Source: Anas platyrhynchos | Lineage: Eukaryota > Chordata > Aves > Anseriformes > Anatidae | Direction: 5' to 3' | Length of the DNA stretch: 64,000 nt | NCBI RefSeq assembly: GCF_047663525.1 | Contig: NC_092617.1 | Span: 3,538,501-3,602,500, forward strand | In this document: positions 56,381-64,000 of the stretch, in pieces | How the letters are laid out: each line of letters opens with the position of its first letter | Position numbering within the stretch: the first letter of the stretch is position 1 | The notes under the pieces: generated by a model | Seen by the model: the letters and a program-made list of their open reading frames with translations, nothing else | Database searches by the model: none | Told to the model about the DNA's origin: nothing | Translations under genes and position numbers: made by a program

Positions 56381-57180
56381 GCATAAGAGTAGTAGATTCT
56401 TGTCAGGGTGTGGGGTAGCATTTATATTTATGAATTAAGGTTACTGGTTGAAAGTGGGGAAGGGCCTAATATGACTCTTTTAAGTCAGTATTACAGCAGC
56501 ATCAGCATAACCTGAATCCTCTTACCTCTACAAAATCCCAAATTTCTGCTGGTCAAGCCCCTATTCCCTCCCCCAAATCTCACATCTCTCCTGTCCATGC
56601 TTCTCCTGACCTCCCCATATCAGTCATCTCACTGGGATCAGCTTTCTGATGGCTTTCATGATCTCAGAGTTAAGGTTTAGGAGAGGGTTTAACATGAGGA
56701 GGTTAATGCACAAGAACAGGGGCTTTGGGTTAGAGATTAAACAAATGCTTGGTGGGAGGGTTTGGTGTTCTGCTTGGGGTGTCAGGTCTGTGGTTAGGCT
56801 ATGGGCAAACTTTGCGCTTTAGGGTTTTCTTTACATTGGTAAAAAGTTATCTAGGATTAAATAGAGCATATTAATGCTATTGTAAAGGGAAGGGAACAGG
56901 TTCATCAAGAGAACAAGTGTAAAGGTAAGGGGCTGAGAAGCAAACCCACCTCATGGTGTTTAGCAATGTGGGTTTGTGTGACATGATTAGAAGGACAGTC
57001 ATTGGATGGGACGAACTTGGAGGTCTTTTTCTGTGATTCTATCAAGGCAGCAGAGAGGTCAGAGCCCAGCGGGCAGTGGAGGGCAGCCCTGAGGGCCACC
57101 GGGGCTGCCCCTCCCAGTGGCAGCTGGGTTCTTGGCCCTGAGCTGAGACTGCTCCCCTGGCTAGAGAGGTGATGGGAAGA
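56380..57180. other. Non-coding; receptor 3'-flank relic
   Basis: 56740-56930 repeats words of 56150-56360 (ggtgtcaggtctgtggttag). 57040-57180 matches the receptor 3'-flank duplicon at 38.9 and 8.0 kb. No gene. Confidence 0.5.
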
Positions 57181-57329
57181 AAGGAAAGTTGAGATCAGTA
57201 AAGTTCTCATGGCTTCTTTATTCCCTATATGTACACTGGAAGTCTAGTTCTATAAGTAGTTTAGATGATACCGTCAAAGTAAGTAAATGAATTAACAGGA
57301 AGAAGGCCAAGAATAATATTAAACCAAAA

Positions 57330-57406
57330 TCAAAGATATTGAAGACATTCTTGATACTTAAGAGGCACGTAGAGAAAGAGTTTACTCACTGCACCCTTGA
57401 GCTCCT
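57330..57406 (-). pseudogene. Olfactory receptor C-terminal codons, cut by an LTR
   Basis: The minus strand reads KELKGAVSKLFLYVPLKYQ and then a stop at 57330-57332, parallel to QELKVAVRKLFLYVLLKHQ of the 6669 receptor. It breaks exactly at 57406/57407, where the class I LTR begins. The rest of the receptor should lie beyond the provirus, to the right of the window (inference). Confidence 0.8.
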
Positions 57407-58280
57407 TGTTATAAATGGCTCAGGATTCAAATTAGGATTAAATAAAAAAATAGGATTTATTAAAAGAATATAAAGGAATAGAGGTAAGCAAACAGCGCTG
57501 GGTGCACCGGGAGTCTCTGCTCCACCAGGACGCACACCAGTTACATCAAGCAGCTGATTTTTATGCACCTAGACTAATACATATTCATTACTACTTCTAA
57601 AAAAGTAGATTATTATAATTAGCTTCCGGAGTCCGGTTCCTCCTACTGGAGCATGCGCATCAGTCTCCTCTGGGGGTCTCTAGGGGTCTTTCATGCTGAA
57701 GGCTCGTAGTCTTCCTCTCACCCTTTGTACTTACTTGGCACTATTCCAAGTTTATGGAACACTCTCTGTACACTCTCCACAGGTCTTGTCTCCCAACCGT
57801 CCTTCAGCTTCTTTTTTCTTCCTCTTAATCTCTTGGCCCCCCTGGCCAGATACCAAGGATCCTCATAGTATCCCATAACAGTCACTAGTTGTTATCAGTT
57901 GTTCTGAAACTCCCAGACATCAAACACAAACAGCTTTCTTATTTGACGCTTCACGAGTAATTAAAACATTCTTCCCCAGCCATTCACAGACACATCTATA
58001 GCAGTGTTAAGTTAATCTCGAAGAAGACAGGAAAAAAGGCTGTAACTGTTAGAACTAGAAGTCAGGAATAACAAAAGCAAACAGGTTCATAAATTTAAGG
58101 AGTGTTTTCTGAAGACGTGATAAATTGACTGGAATGAGGGGGAGACTGGGGCACACTGCATCTGTGGTTCAAGAATTAAATTGCCAGTGCAGGGCCCAGG
58201 CAGACAGGATTCAAACAGAATTATTCTTTATGGACACGAATTTATGGACACGAATTGGAATTGTTAAAACATTCCTCACA
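57407..58280 (-). repeat. 3' LTR of the class I provirus
   Basis: 874 bp, sense TGTGAGGAATG...TTTATAACA. It is followed on the left directly by receptor codons and preceded on the right by a polypurine tract. Confidence 0.93.
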
Positions 58281-58298
58281 ATCCCTTATCTTCTTTTT
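58281..58298 (-). other. Polypurine tract of the class I provirus
   Basis: The sense strand reads AAAAAGAAGATAAGGGAT just before the LTR, as expected for the plus-strand primer. Confidence 0.85.
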
Positions 58299-58595
58299 AA
58301 TATCCCCAATTCGTGTCTCTTCTGTTATTAATAATTGGATTTCATCAGTTTGTTCTTGGAGGGTCCAATCCTTAAGCATCATAATTGACATATTCCCTTC
58401 CTTTTTTAATGAAGTTATTACCAATGTACTATTTATCACCCAGTGTATTAATAATGTAAGACAAGGTATCATACAAGGTATAGACAATAACATCTTTACA
58501 CCACATAACAATAAAAATAACACTCTTTTAACCCATGGTCCACCAGGCAGCCATGAAAATAAAAATAAATGAAAATAAATGAAAATAAATCCCAT
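58299..58595 (-). pseudogene. Class I Env transmembrane C-terminus
   Basis: The frame contains a hydrophobic anchor (VLFLLLCGVKMLLSIPCMIP), a cytoplasmic stretch and a tail overlapping the polypurine tract, the position of an Env tail next to a 3' LTR. Its 5' side is interrupted by an LTR fragment at about 58610. Confidence 0.65.
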
Positions 58596-58611
58596 TCCAT
58601 ATCCTTCCAGG

Positions 58612-59015
58612 TTTGTGTTGCTCGCTCACCTCCCCCCTCTCCTTCTCTGGGATGGGAGAGAGAAATGGGAAAGTGAAGCCTGTGAGTTGAGATAAAAACA
58701 AGTAGATAATAACAATAATAATAATAACAATAATGATTATAATAGTACTACTAGTAATAATGTGTACGAAACAAGTGATGCACAATGCAATTGCTCACCA
58801 CCTGCTGTCCGATGCCCAACCTAACCCCGAGCAGTCCGGCCCTCCTCCCAGCCTGCCTGCTGACAGGACAGTGAGAAGCTGAATTTAGCTTGGTCCTTGG
58901 CTTGATGTAAGCACTGCTCTGTAACAATTAAAAACAATTAAAACATCAGCATATTATTAACATTCTTCTCATCCTAAACCAGAACATAACATTCTATTAG
59001 CTACTAGGAAGAAAC
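58612..59015 (-). mobile_element. ERVL-type LTR fragment inside the provirus
   Basis: It follows the 32190-32782 LTR (ttgagataaa, gcacaatgcaattgctcaccacc, gctactaggaagaaa) but lacks about 35 bases at one end and 20 at the other. No target duplication is seen. Confidence 0.8.
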
Positions 59016-59052
59016 ACCCTTTTTATCAATCTTTAAACAGCAATTACTAAAG

Positions 59053-59253
59053 CTAAATTTTCCACAGACTTCTTCTTCTTGTGCTAGTAAATAATCCAAA
59101 GCTAGGCAATTTTGATACAAAGCAGTTCTTATCATTTATAACTATTTCTATTACAGCTAATAACCTAATTATTCTATTAAGTATATATACTGGGGTCCTA
59201 TAGTCCCACGATCTGTCTTCTGCCCACGTAACTGGATCATAATAGGCAAACAC
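59053..59253 (-). pseudogene. Class I Env ectodomain fragment
   Basis: 66 codons with [20 protein letters not shown], a heptad-like helix typical of a gammaretrovirus-type TM subunit. Broken on both sides. 59254-59630 shows nothing I can name. Confidence 0.5.
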
Positions 59254-59631
59254 CTTCAGGGTCGATTCAGGCTTGTGTTACCGTTCGGCCTGTCAGGGTG
59301 ATCCAGCTCCTGGAAAACGAATCACAATTTTATATAGGTTAAAAAAAAGGTTCTTATGTTATTTTCTCAGGACAACCTGACCTTAGTGTGGGAGAAGTCC
59401 AGTCGAGGCCCTCTCACTCGGCAGTCAATACCCATAGGGGTTGCCTCCCTCGGTAGACCATACACACCGCAGTGGAGGGTCCTGCCCTGGTCTTGCCTTC
59501 TCCCTTTCCTCCCTTCAGGCTTGTCCCCTTTATTTGGCATCCTTAATTCATGCAGAGCCTCGTTGCCAGAATATTAGTTCTTCCTTAGCTTGAGTTTCAG
59601 TTTCCCAGGAGCGGACTCAACCCTCCAAGTT

Positions 59632-60282
59632 TCAGTAGTTACTGGTCCTTTTATTCTGGATGCATGGGTCCCTTTCTGCGGTTCTCACAGCTGTTTCAGT
59701 AGTCAGTAAAACAAGGTACAGTCCCTCACACCCATGCCCTTGAGCCAAAAGCAAAAAGTCAATAGCAGCTTGATCCTGTAAGAGCGCATGTCGCAGACTA
59801 TTTTGATCTGGTAACATCTCCTCAAGTATCTCTGTCATGGCATAGGCTTGCTTCTTGGCCCAGCATACCAATTTTTCTAAGTTGTTACGTGCGGCCGCAG
59901 ATGCCACTCCAAGCACTAAAATTGCCAATGCTGCTCTAGCTGCAACCCCACACAATTCAACATTATCATTGCTATCCGGTGCAAGCAATGCCCATTTATG
60001 TCTGGTGATCTCACGCAACTGTAACAAGCTAGGAGCAAATACAATGAGTTTATCTAAGTAACATGGACATCTGATAGCATTTGCAGCGATACCTTGCCAG
60101 GCCCCATCCCCACAAATCAGAAAAACATCAGGAGGTAAGGCCAAAGCTGTACAATTGTAGTTGTTACCCCTTGTCTCCATGTTATGAACCCCTAAACCCT
60201 GCTTAGCAGTGTCATTATAATCACGGATGTTATTTGTATTTCTGTACCCGTATGGCCCTTTCCAGGTTCCTGTAGCAGGATT
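59632..60282 (-). pseudogene. Alpharetrovirus-like Env fragment, in frame with VLDLR
   Basis: This continues the frame of the VLDLR-derived part (304 codons in all from 60546). After about 10 integrase-like codons, residues 126-185 carry the end of an SU subunit ([23 protein letters not shown]). About 199-275 is the start of a TM subunit: an Ala-rich fusion-peptide-like stretch, a helical region, and [15 protein letters not shown]. These resemble Env of avian leukosis-sarcoma type. No clear furin site separates SU and TM, and after residue 275 the frame leaves the family and stops, so the membrane anchor is missing. Confidence 0.85.
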
Positions 60283-60660
60283 CATCTGATAGCCAGGGCT
60301 ACGTTCACATTTGTAGCCACCTTTCAGGTTGATACATATTTGACTACAGATACCAGGGTTTTGACATTCATCAATATCTCCACAGTTTCTCTTGTCTACA
60401 AACTCAAACCCAGCTGGACAGTCACATTCATGTATGTTGCATTCCTTCAGGGGCTCATCACCCCAGTCCTTGCAGTCTCTCTGCTGGTTACACACTTTAT
60501 TGATATCTATGCACACAAAGTCAGATTCAGTACACATCTTCTTCACACAAGCACTCTCATCACTGCCATCTGAGCAGTCTTCACATTTTACTCTAGCACC
60601 GTTGGCAGCAGTGCACAGTCAGGCGAAGGCGAGCAGCAGGCAGAGCGCCCTGCACCGTCA
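60283..60660 (-). pseudogene. VLDLR: Captured host VLDLR coding fragment (processed, deleted)
   Basis: On the minus strand, in order: a signal-peptide-like core RALCLLLAFA, an in-frame TGA at 60619-60621, the end of an LDL-A module ([17 protein letters not shown]), the start of the next (CTESDFVC) joined straight to the end of the last LDL-A module ([17 protein letters not shown]), a shortened EGF-A repeat and a nearly complete EGF-B repeat ([24 protein letters not shown]). The words CIDI.KVCNQ, EPLKEC and [18 protein letters not shown] are those of VLDLR and differ from LDLR. Adjacent modules lie on different exons in the host gene, and no intron remains, so the source was mRNA. Several cysteines are lost; a functional receptor fragment is unlikely. 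Confidence 0.88.
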
Positions 60661-60669
60661 CCTGTGTCA

Positions 60670-60980
60670 CTTATACTACTCCTATTACCCATGCTGTTAG
60701 TGTCAGTGGCATCCTCCTTATACCGTTTCTGTCTTTGTCTCCCCCCTTTTCTTTTTGTCACTGGCCATTCACCACAAATGGATGAGACACATGATTACTA
60801 ATTAGGAAAGAGAGTGTAACGTCTGCTATACGGCTGCAGGCAGTGCCAGCTGCAACCTTAGGTTTGTGAAAGAGCCTGCCGGTGGTCATTTGGCAGTGTG
60901 ATCTGCGTCTCTGCACTCCTGCCCTTCAATAGAGCTAAGTCGTCATTAGCAATAGTTATAACACCGATCTGGGGACTAAT
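60670..60980 (-). pseudogene. ERVK-like pol fragment (RT connection region)
   Basis: It matches 27115-27410 of the young ERVK-like provirus with about three of four bases shared (IANDDLALL versus ITNDDLALL; ctggccattcaccacaaatgg versus ctgaccaatcactgcatatgg). It sits directly between the gag start and the VLDLR piece, so most of gag, pro and RT are deleted. Confidence 0.8.
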
Positions 60981-61065
60981 AGTCTTTTTTTGCATTGCAA
61001 GATAAACCTTTTATAAAAAGAATGCCAGAGTGAAGCAGCACAGCCGCTGCTGCCGCTGCCTCCAT
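60976..61065 (-). pseudogene. ERVK-like gag start, 29 codons
   Basis: It begins MEAAAAAAVLLHSGILF and ends KGLSCNAKKDY-stop, aligning with the first residues of the 30564 Gag (MEAEAAVKLLSNILTM, GVACSTKK). It is cut off by the pol junction. Confidence 0.8.
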
Positions 61066-61429
61066 GGTTATGTCAGACAGGCTGCAGGGTCCTGATGTCC
61101 GCCCCTTTGCTCTGTGCCGACTCGCCTCACGGTGAGGGTCAGCTACCAGTGTCCACTGACGCCTCTGGTCTCCCGTAGCAACTCGATCTCGGATGTCCCG
61201 CAATTACTTCAATTTCCCCGCGTTTTGCAGCTTCTGTCAGGTCTATTCTGTGTCTCTCAGAGCCGTCCGTGGCTCTGCAGCATCTCTCAGGGCTCTCTCC
61301 GTCCAGCGGTAGTCCCTCCGTAGTGTCTCGGGCCTCCCAGCGCCGCTCCGGTCTCTCGGCGCCGCTCAGGTCTCTCGGCGCCGCTCAGGTCTCTCGGCCT
61401 GTTCAGGTCTCAGCGAGTCCAGGTCTCGG

Positions 61430-61480
61430 CCTGTGCGGGCCTCATATGTTGCAGGAAGCATGTCATGTCATGCTCCTGCC
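61430..61480 (-). other. Mutated primer binding site and LTR edge of the ERVK-like segment
   Basis: cctgtgcgggcctca at 61430-61444, then ta and tgttgcaggaagca (61447), copies the layout at 31625-31655 of the young provirus, but the binding site has 3 changes. The LTR similarity fades after about 14-35 bases. Confidence 0.65.
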
Positions 61481-63335
61481 TTTTTCTTGTCACAGTCAAA
61501 ACATTTAAGAGCAAAAATAGGATACACAAGATACACAAGATACACCAGGCCCATATATTAGGCACCACCACTCAAAACTTGGATAAAACAGCACTTCTTT
61601 TCAGTCTGTCAAGCACTTCGTTCGTCTCTGCCCACTCCCTTGCGGAGAGTACGGAACAACGGATCGGAACTCTGCACTTGCTTTGCAGCAACGCTGCGTC
61701 TCACTCACACAGCACACTCGCACACGGAGGCCTCCAGCACATCTCATTCATACCACAGGAATATAATTTAGAATGATAACCAACCAAATAAGTATTGTCT
61801 CTGACTGTGTTCTTCGTGAAGTGACTTGTAACACTTTGTTTCAAACCCTTACATTTACACAAATACTTTCAACACAAAATACATACATAAAAACACATAC
61901 AATTATTAACACTCCAGTTAGTATCCCTCCAGCAGCTGAAAACATACCGTTTGTCTGCAGTTTCAGGAGATCTTTGCTCCTGCCGTGAGCAGCTGAGAGT
62001 GGAGTCCCCTCCGAGCAAAAACCCTCAGGGTGCACCTAGGGGCGTCCACGCTGCAGCCGATCCCGCAGCCGAGCAGAGTGTCTCCTGCCTGGCTCACCAA
62101 AATGACTCACAGAAAGCTGACTCCACAATCAGTAAGATTGTAAAGTAAGTATGTTTACTCAGTTCCATGCAGCACGGGGCGGGTAGTCCCCCCAAAGTCG
62201 TGCAGGCCTAACGTGACAAATTGCTTTAGTAAAAAGTTACATATACATGAATATTCCTATACATATGCATAACCTGTCCCTTTGTGAACACTCCTCCTTA
62301 TTTCAGACACCTTGGTTAAACTCTGAACCATGAGGTTTTTAATCTGGTTCTCGGGGCCCGAGAGGCTCCTGTTATCTGGTGGTATAAGTGCAGCACAGGC
62401 ACAAATGTAGCACATATTCATTCTTAATCAATTGCTCTCTAATTTCTAATTCCAATGTTTCAGCTTGCTCTTTTCTGGATCCACGGGTATTCTACTATTA
62501 ATGTTCAAAGCCTGACAGACCCCGTCCTCCATGGATCAAAATACAGGGGGTCTTAAGGGTTCTTTTGGTCATTCTATCATATAATACTGGATCATTTTCA
62601 ATTTACTCTTTAATTTCCTGGGGCCCCTATTGTTCCAATTTCTAATAATTATTCATAATGGACTTTTTGGTCATATATCTGGTAATTTGCTCCCTTTCTG
62701 GTCCTTGGTCTTCGATTTTATCTGACCCATCCGGGAATTTTACTAGTGGCAATTCCCACAGCCCTTGGCTGCCCAGTGAGAGTGTCTTGCAGGGGGTTTA
62801 GGACCTATCACCCACCCACGTATCCCTCTTCTCACCAGTCCAGCCCCCCCGACAGGAGATTAGAACCAGTGAGAAAACAAAAAGACCTCCACGCTGACTT
62901 TAGAAGTCTCAGTTACACTCTCACACACAAAAACTGGCAACCGTACCCTTACCCAACCGGACGGTATCTTACGAATCAGTCGTCTTCGTCCAGACTCCAA
63001 TCGGACGGTATCCACCAGCGTCTCTGCTGTCTTCGTCTGGGATCGAACCAGATGGTATCCAAACGACTGTCGTCTTCATCCGATTTGATCCCGGACACCG
63101 GAATCCAACCGAACGGTATCCAAACGACCCTGTCGTCTTCGTCCGGATCTTCGCGCGCAGAATTACGGGCAAAAAAACAGCCGGCAACGAGGGAGCTCAA
63201 AAAAAAAAAAAATCAAATTCTTTGCTTACCTTTATTCAGGTTCAGAATGGCATTAGTCCCGATCTGACTCAAACAGGAGCCACCAAATGGTGGGGCGCCT
63301 CTCCTAGATTAAATCAGAATTCAGGAACTATAGCC
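61480..63335 (-). other. Proviral leader and unresolved retroviral sequence
   Basis: There is no long frame. 62090-62160 (TGAGTCATTTTGGTGAGCC on the minus strand) looks like an LTR end followed by a binding-site-like stretch of a further ERV, but I cannot pair it. 62960-63150 has three or four diverged repeats built on gtcgtcttcgtcc and acggtatccaaacga. Confidence 0.35.
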
Positions 63336-63353
63336 ATCCCGGACGAGCCCCCA
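63336..63353 (-). other. Primer binding site, tRNA-Pro
   Basis: The sense strand reads TGGGGGCTCGTCCGGGAT, a perfect 18-base match to the tRNA-Pro site of gammaretroviruses, 3 bases from the LTR edge at 63357. Confidence 0.95.
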
Positions 63354-63356
63354 AAT

Positions 63357-64000
63357 TGTTATAAATGGCTCAGGATTCAAATTAGGATTAAATAAAAAAA
63401 TAGGATTTATTAAAAGAATATAAAGGAATAGAGGTAAGCAAACAGCGCTGGGTGCACCGGGAGTCTCCGCTCCACCAGGACGCACACCAGTTACATCAAG
63501 CAGCTGATTTTTATGCACCTAGACTAATACATATTCATTACTACTTCTAAAAAAAGAGATTATTAAAATTAGCTTCCGGGGTCCAGTTCCTCCTACTGGA
63601 GCATGCGCATCAGTCTCCTCTGGGGGTCTCTAGGGGTCTTTCATGCTGAAGGCTCGTAGTCTTCCTCTCACCCTTTGTACTTACTTGGCACTATTCCAAG
63701 TTTATGGAACACTCTCTGTACACTCTCCACAGGTCTTGTCTCCCAACCGTCCTTCAGCTTCTTTTTTCTTCCTCTTAATCTCTTGGCCCCCCCGGCCAGA
63801 TACCAAGGATCCTCATAGTATCCCATAACAGTCACTAGTTGTTATCAGTTGTTCTGAAACTCCCAGACATCAAACACAAACAGCTTTCTTATTTGACGCT
63901 TCACGAGTAATTAAAACATTCTTCCCCAGCCATTCACAGACACATCTATAGCAGTGTTAAGTTAATCTCGAAGAAGACAGGAAAAAAGGCTGTAACTGTT
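63357..64000 (-). repeat. 5' LTR of the class I provirus, cut by the window end
   Basis: It aligns with 57407-58050 with 7 substitutions and no gap. The U3 part lies beyond the window. Confidence 0.93.

Larger units (their letters stand above)
57407..64000 (-). mobile_element. Class I (gammaretrovirus-like) provirus with chimeric interior
   Basis: On the minus strand it runs 5' LTR (63357 to beyond 64000), tRNA-Pro primer binding site, leader, foreign ERVK/VLDLR/Env segment, class I Env remnants, polypurine tract, 3' LTR. Over about 640 comparable bases I count 7 LTR differences, so integration was recent. The interior, in contrast, holds truncated pieces of other retroelements without their own target duplications. 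The host flank at 57403-57406 is tcct; the matching 4-base copy lies outside the window. Confidence 0.85.

Noticed and set aside
1-64000. CRISPR arrays, bacterial operons, tRNA or rRNA genes
   Set aside because: The tandem repeats lack spacer structure, the genome is avian, and no cloverleaf or rRNA sequence was recognised by eye; tRNA-like words occur only as retroviral primer binding sites.

Overview
The window is nuclear DNA of a bird. The olfactory receptors are of the OR14-like type that is massively duplicated in birds (nearly identical MAYDRYVAIC and KAFSTCLPHL blocks from copy to copy). Most interspersed repeats are CR1 LINEs with the typical 8-bp tail, and there are class I (PBS-Pro), class II/ERVK-like (PBS-Lys) and ERVL-type retroviral elements. 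A galloanserine bird with recent CR1 activity fits, but I cannot name the species.

Layout. 1-424 is the end of a class I LTR. 425-24.3 kb is an olfactory receptor cluster: intact receptors at 6669-7610 (+) and 15529-16455 (+), a receptor N-terminal fragment at 14.9-15.1 kb, CR1 copies, solo LTRs, low-copy duplicons shared with the 45-57 kb part, a degenerate 1.4-kb minisatellite (17.8-19.2 kb), and a decayed copy of an unrecognised membrane-protein gene (9.7-10.9 kb). 24.3-38.3 kb is a stack of retroelements: a CR1 split by a very young ERVK-like provirus without env (24745-32026, minus strand, gag, pro and pol all open, LTRs differing at 2 of 379 positions), then an ERVL LTR with a broken pol, then further LTRs. 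At 39.3-41.9 kb is a minus-strand receptor cut in two by a CR1 that still encodes a full reverse transcriptase. 43.9-44.5 kb is a receptor pseudogene of another OR family. 45.8-48.0 kb is a duplicate of the 5.3-7.6 kb receptor unit with an intact receptor at 47098-48036 (+). 53.4-54.6 kb holds the better copy of the unrecognised membrane-protein gene.

57407 to the window end is a class I provirus on the minus strand (3' LTR, polypurine tract, Env remnants, perfect tRNA-Pro primer binding site, 5' LTR running off the end), inserted into the C-terminal codons of another receptor. Its interior is chimeric. It holds an ERVK-like leader and gag start joined to a pol fragment, then a processed, internally deleted piece of the host gene VLDLR (signal-peptide core, LDL-A repeats, EGF repeats), then a few codons of integrase C-terminus, then an alpharetrovirus-like Env fragment. 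This is the architecture of a transducing retrovirus that captured a host receptor mRNA, and it is the most unusual thing here.

The genes do not form a pathway. The receptors are independent single-coding-exon GPCR genes with a non-coding 5' exon, and mobile elements are the main force rearranging and inactivating them. Viral proteins are described only; nothing is reconstructed.
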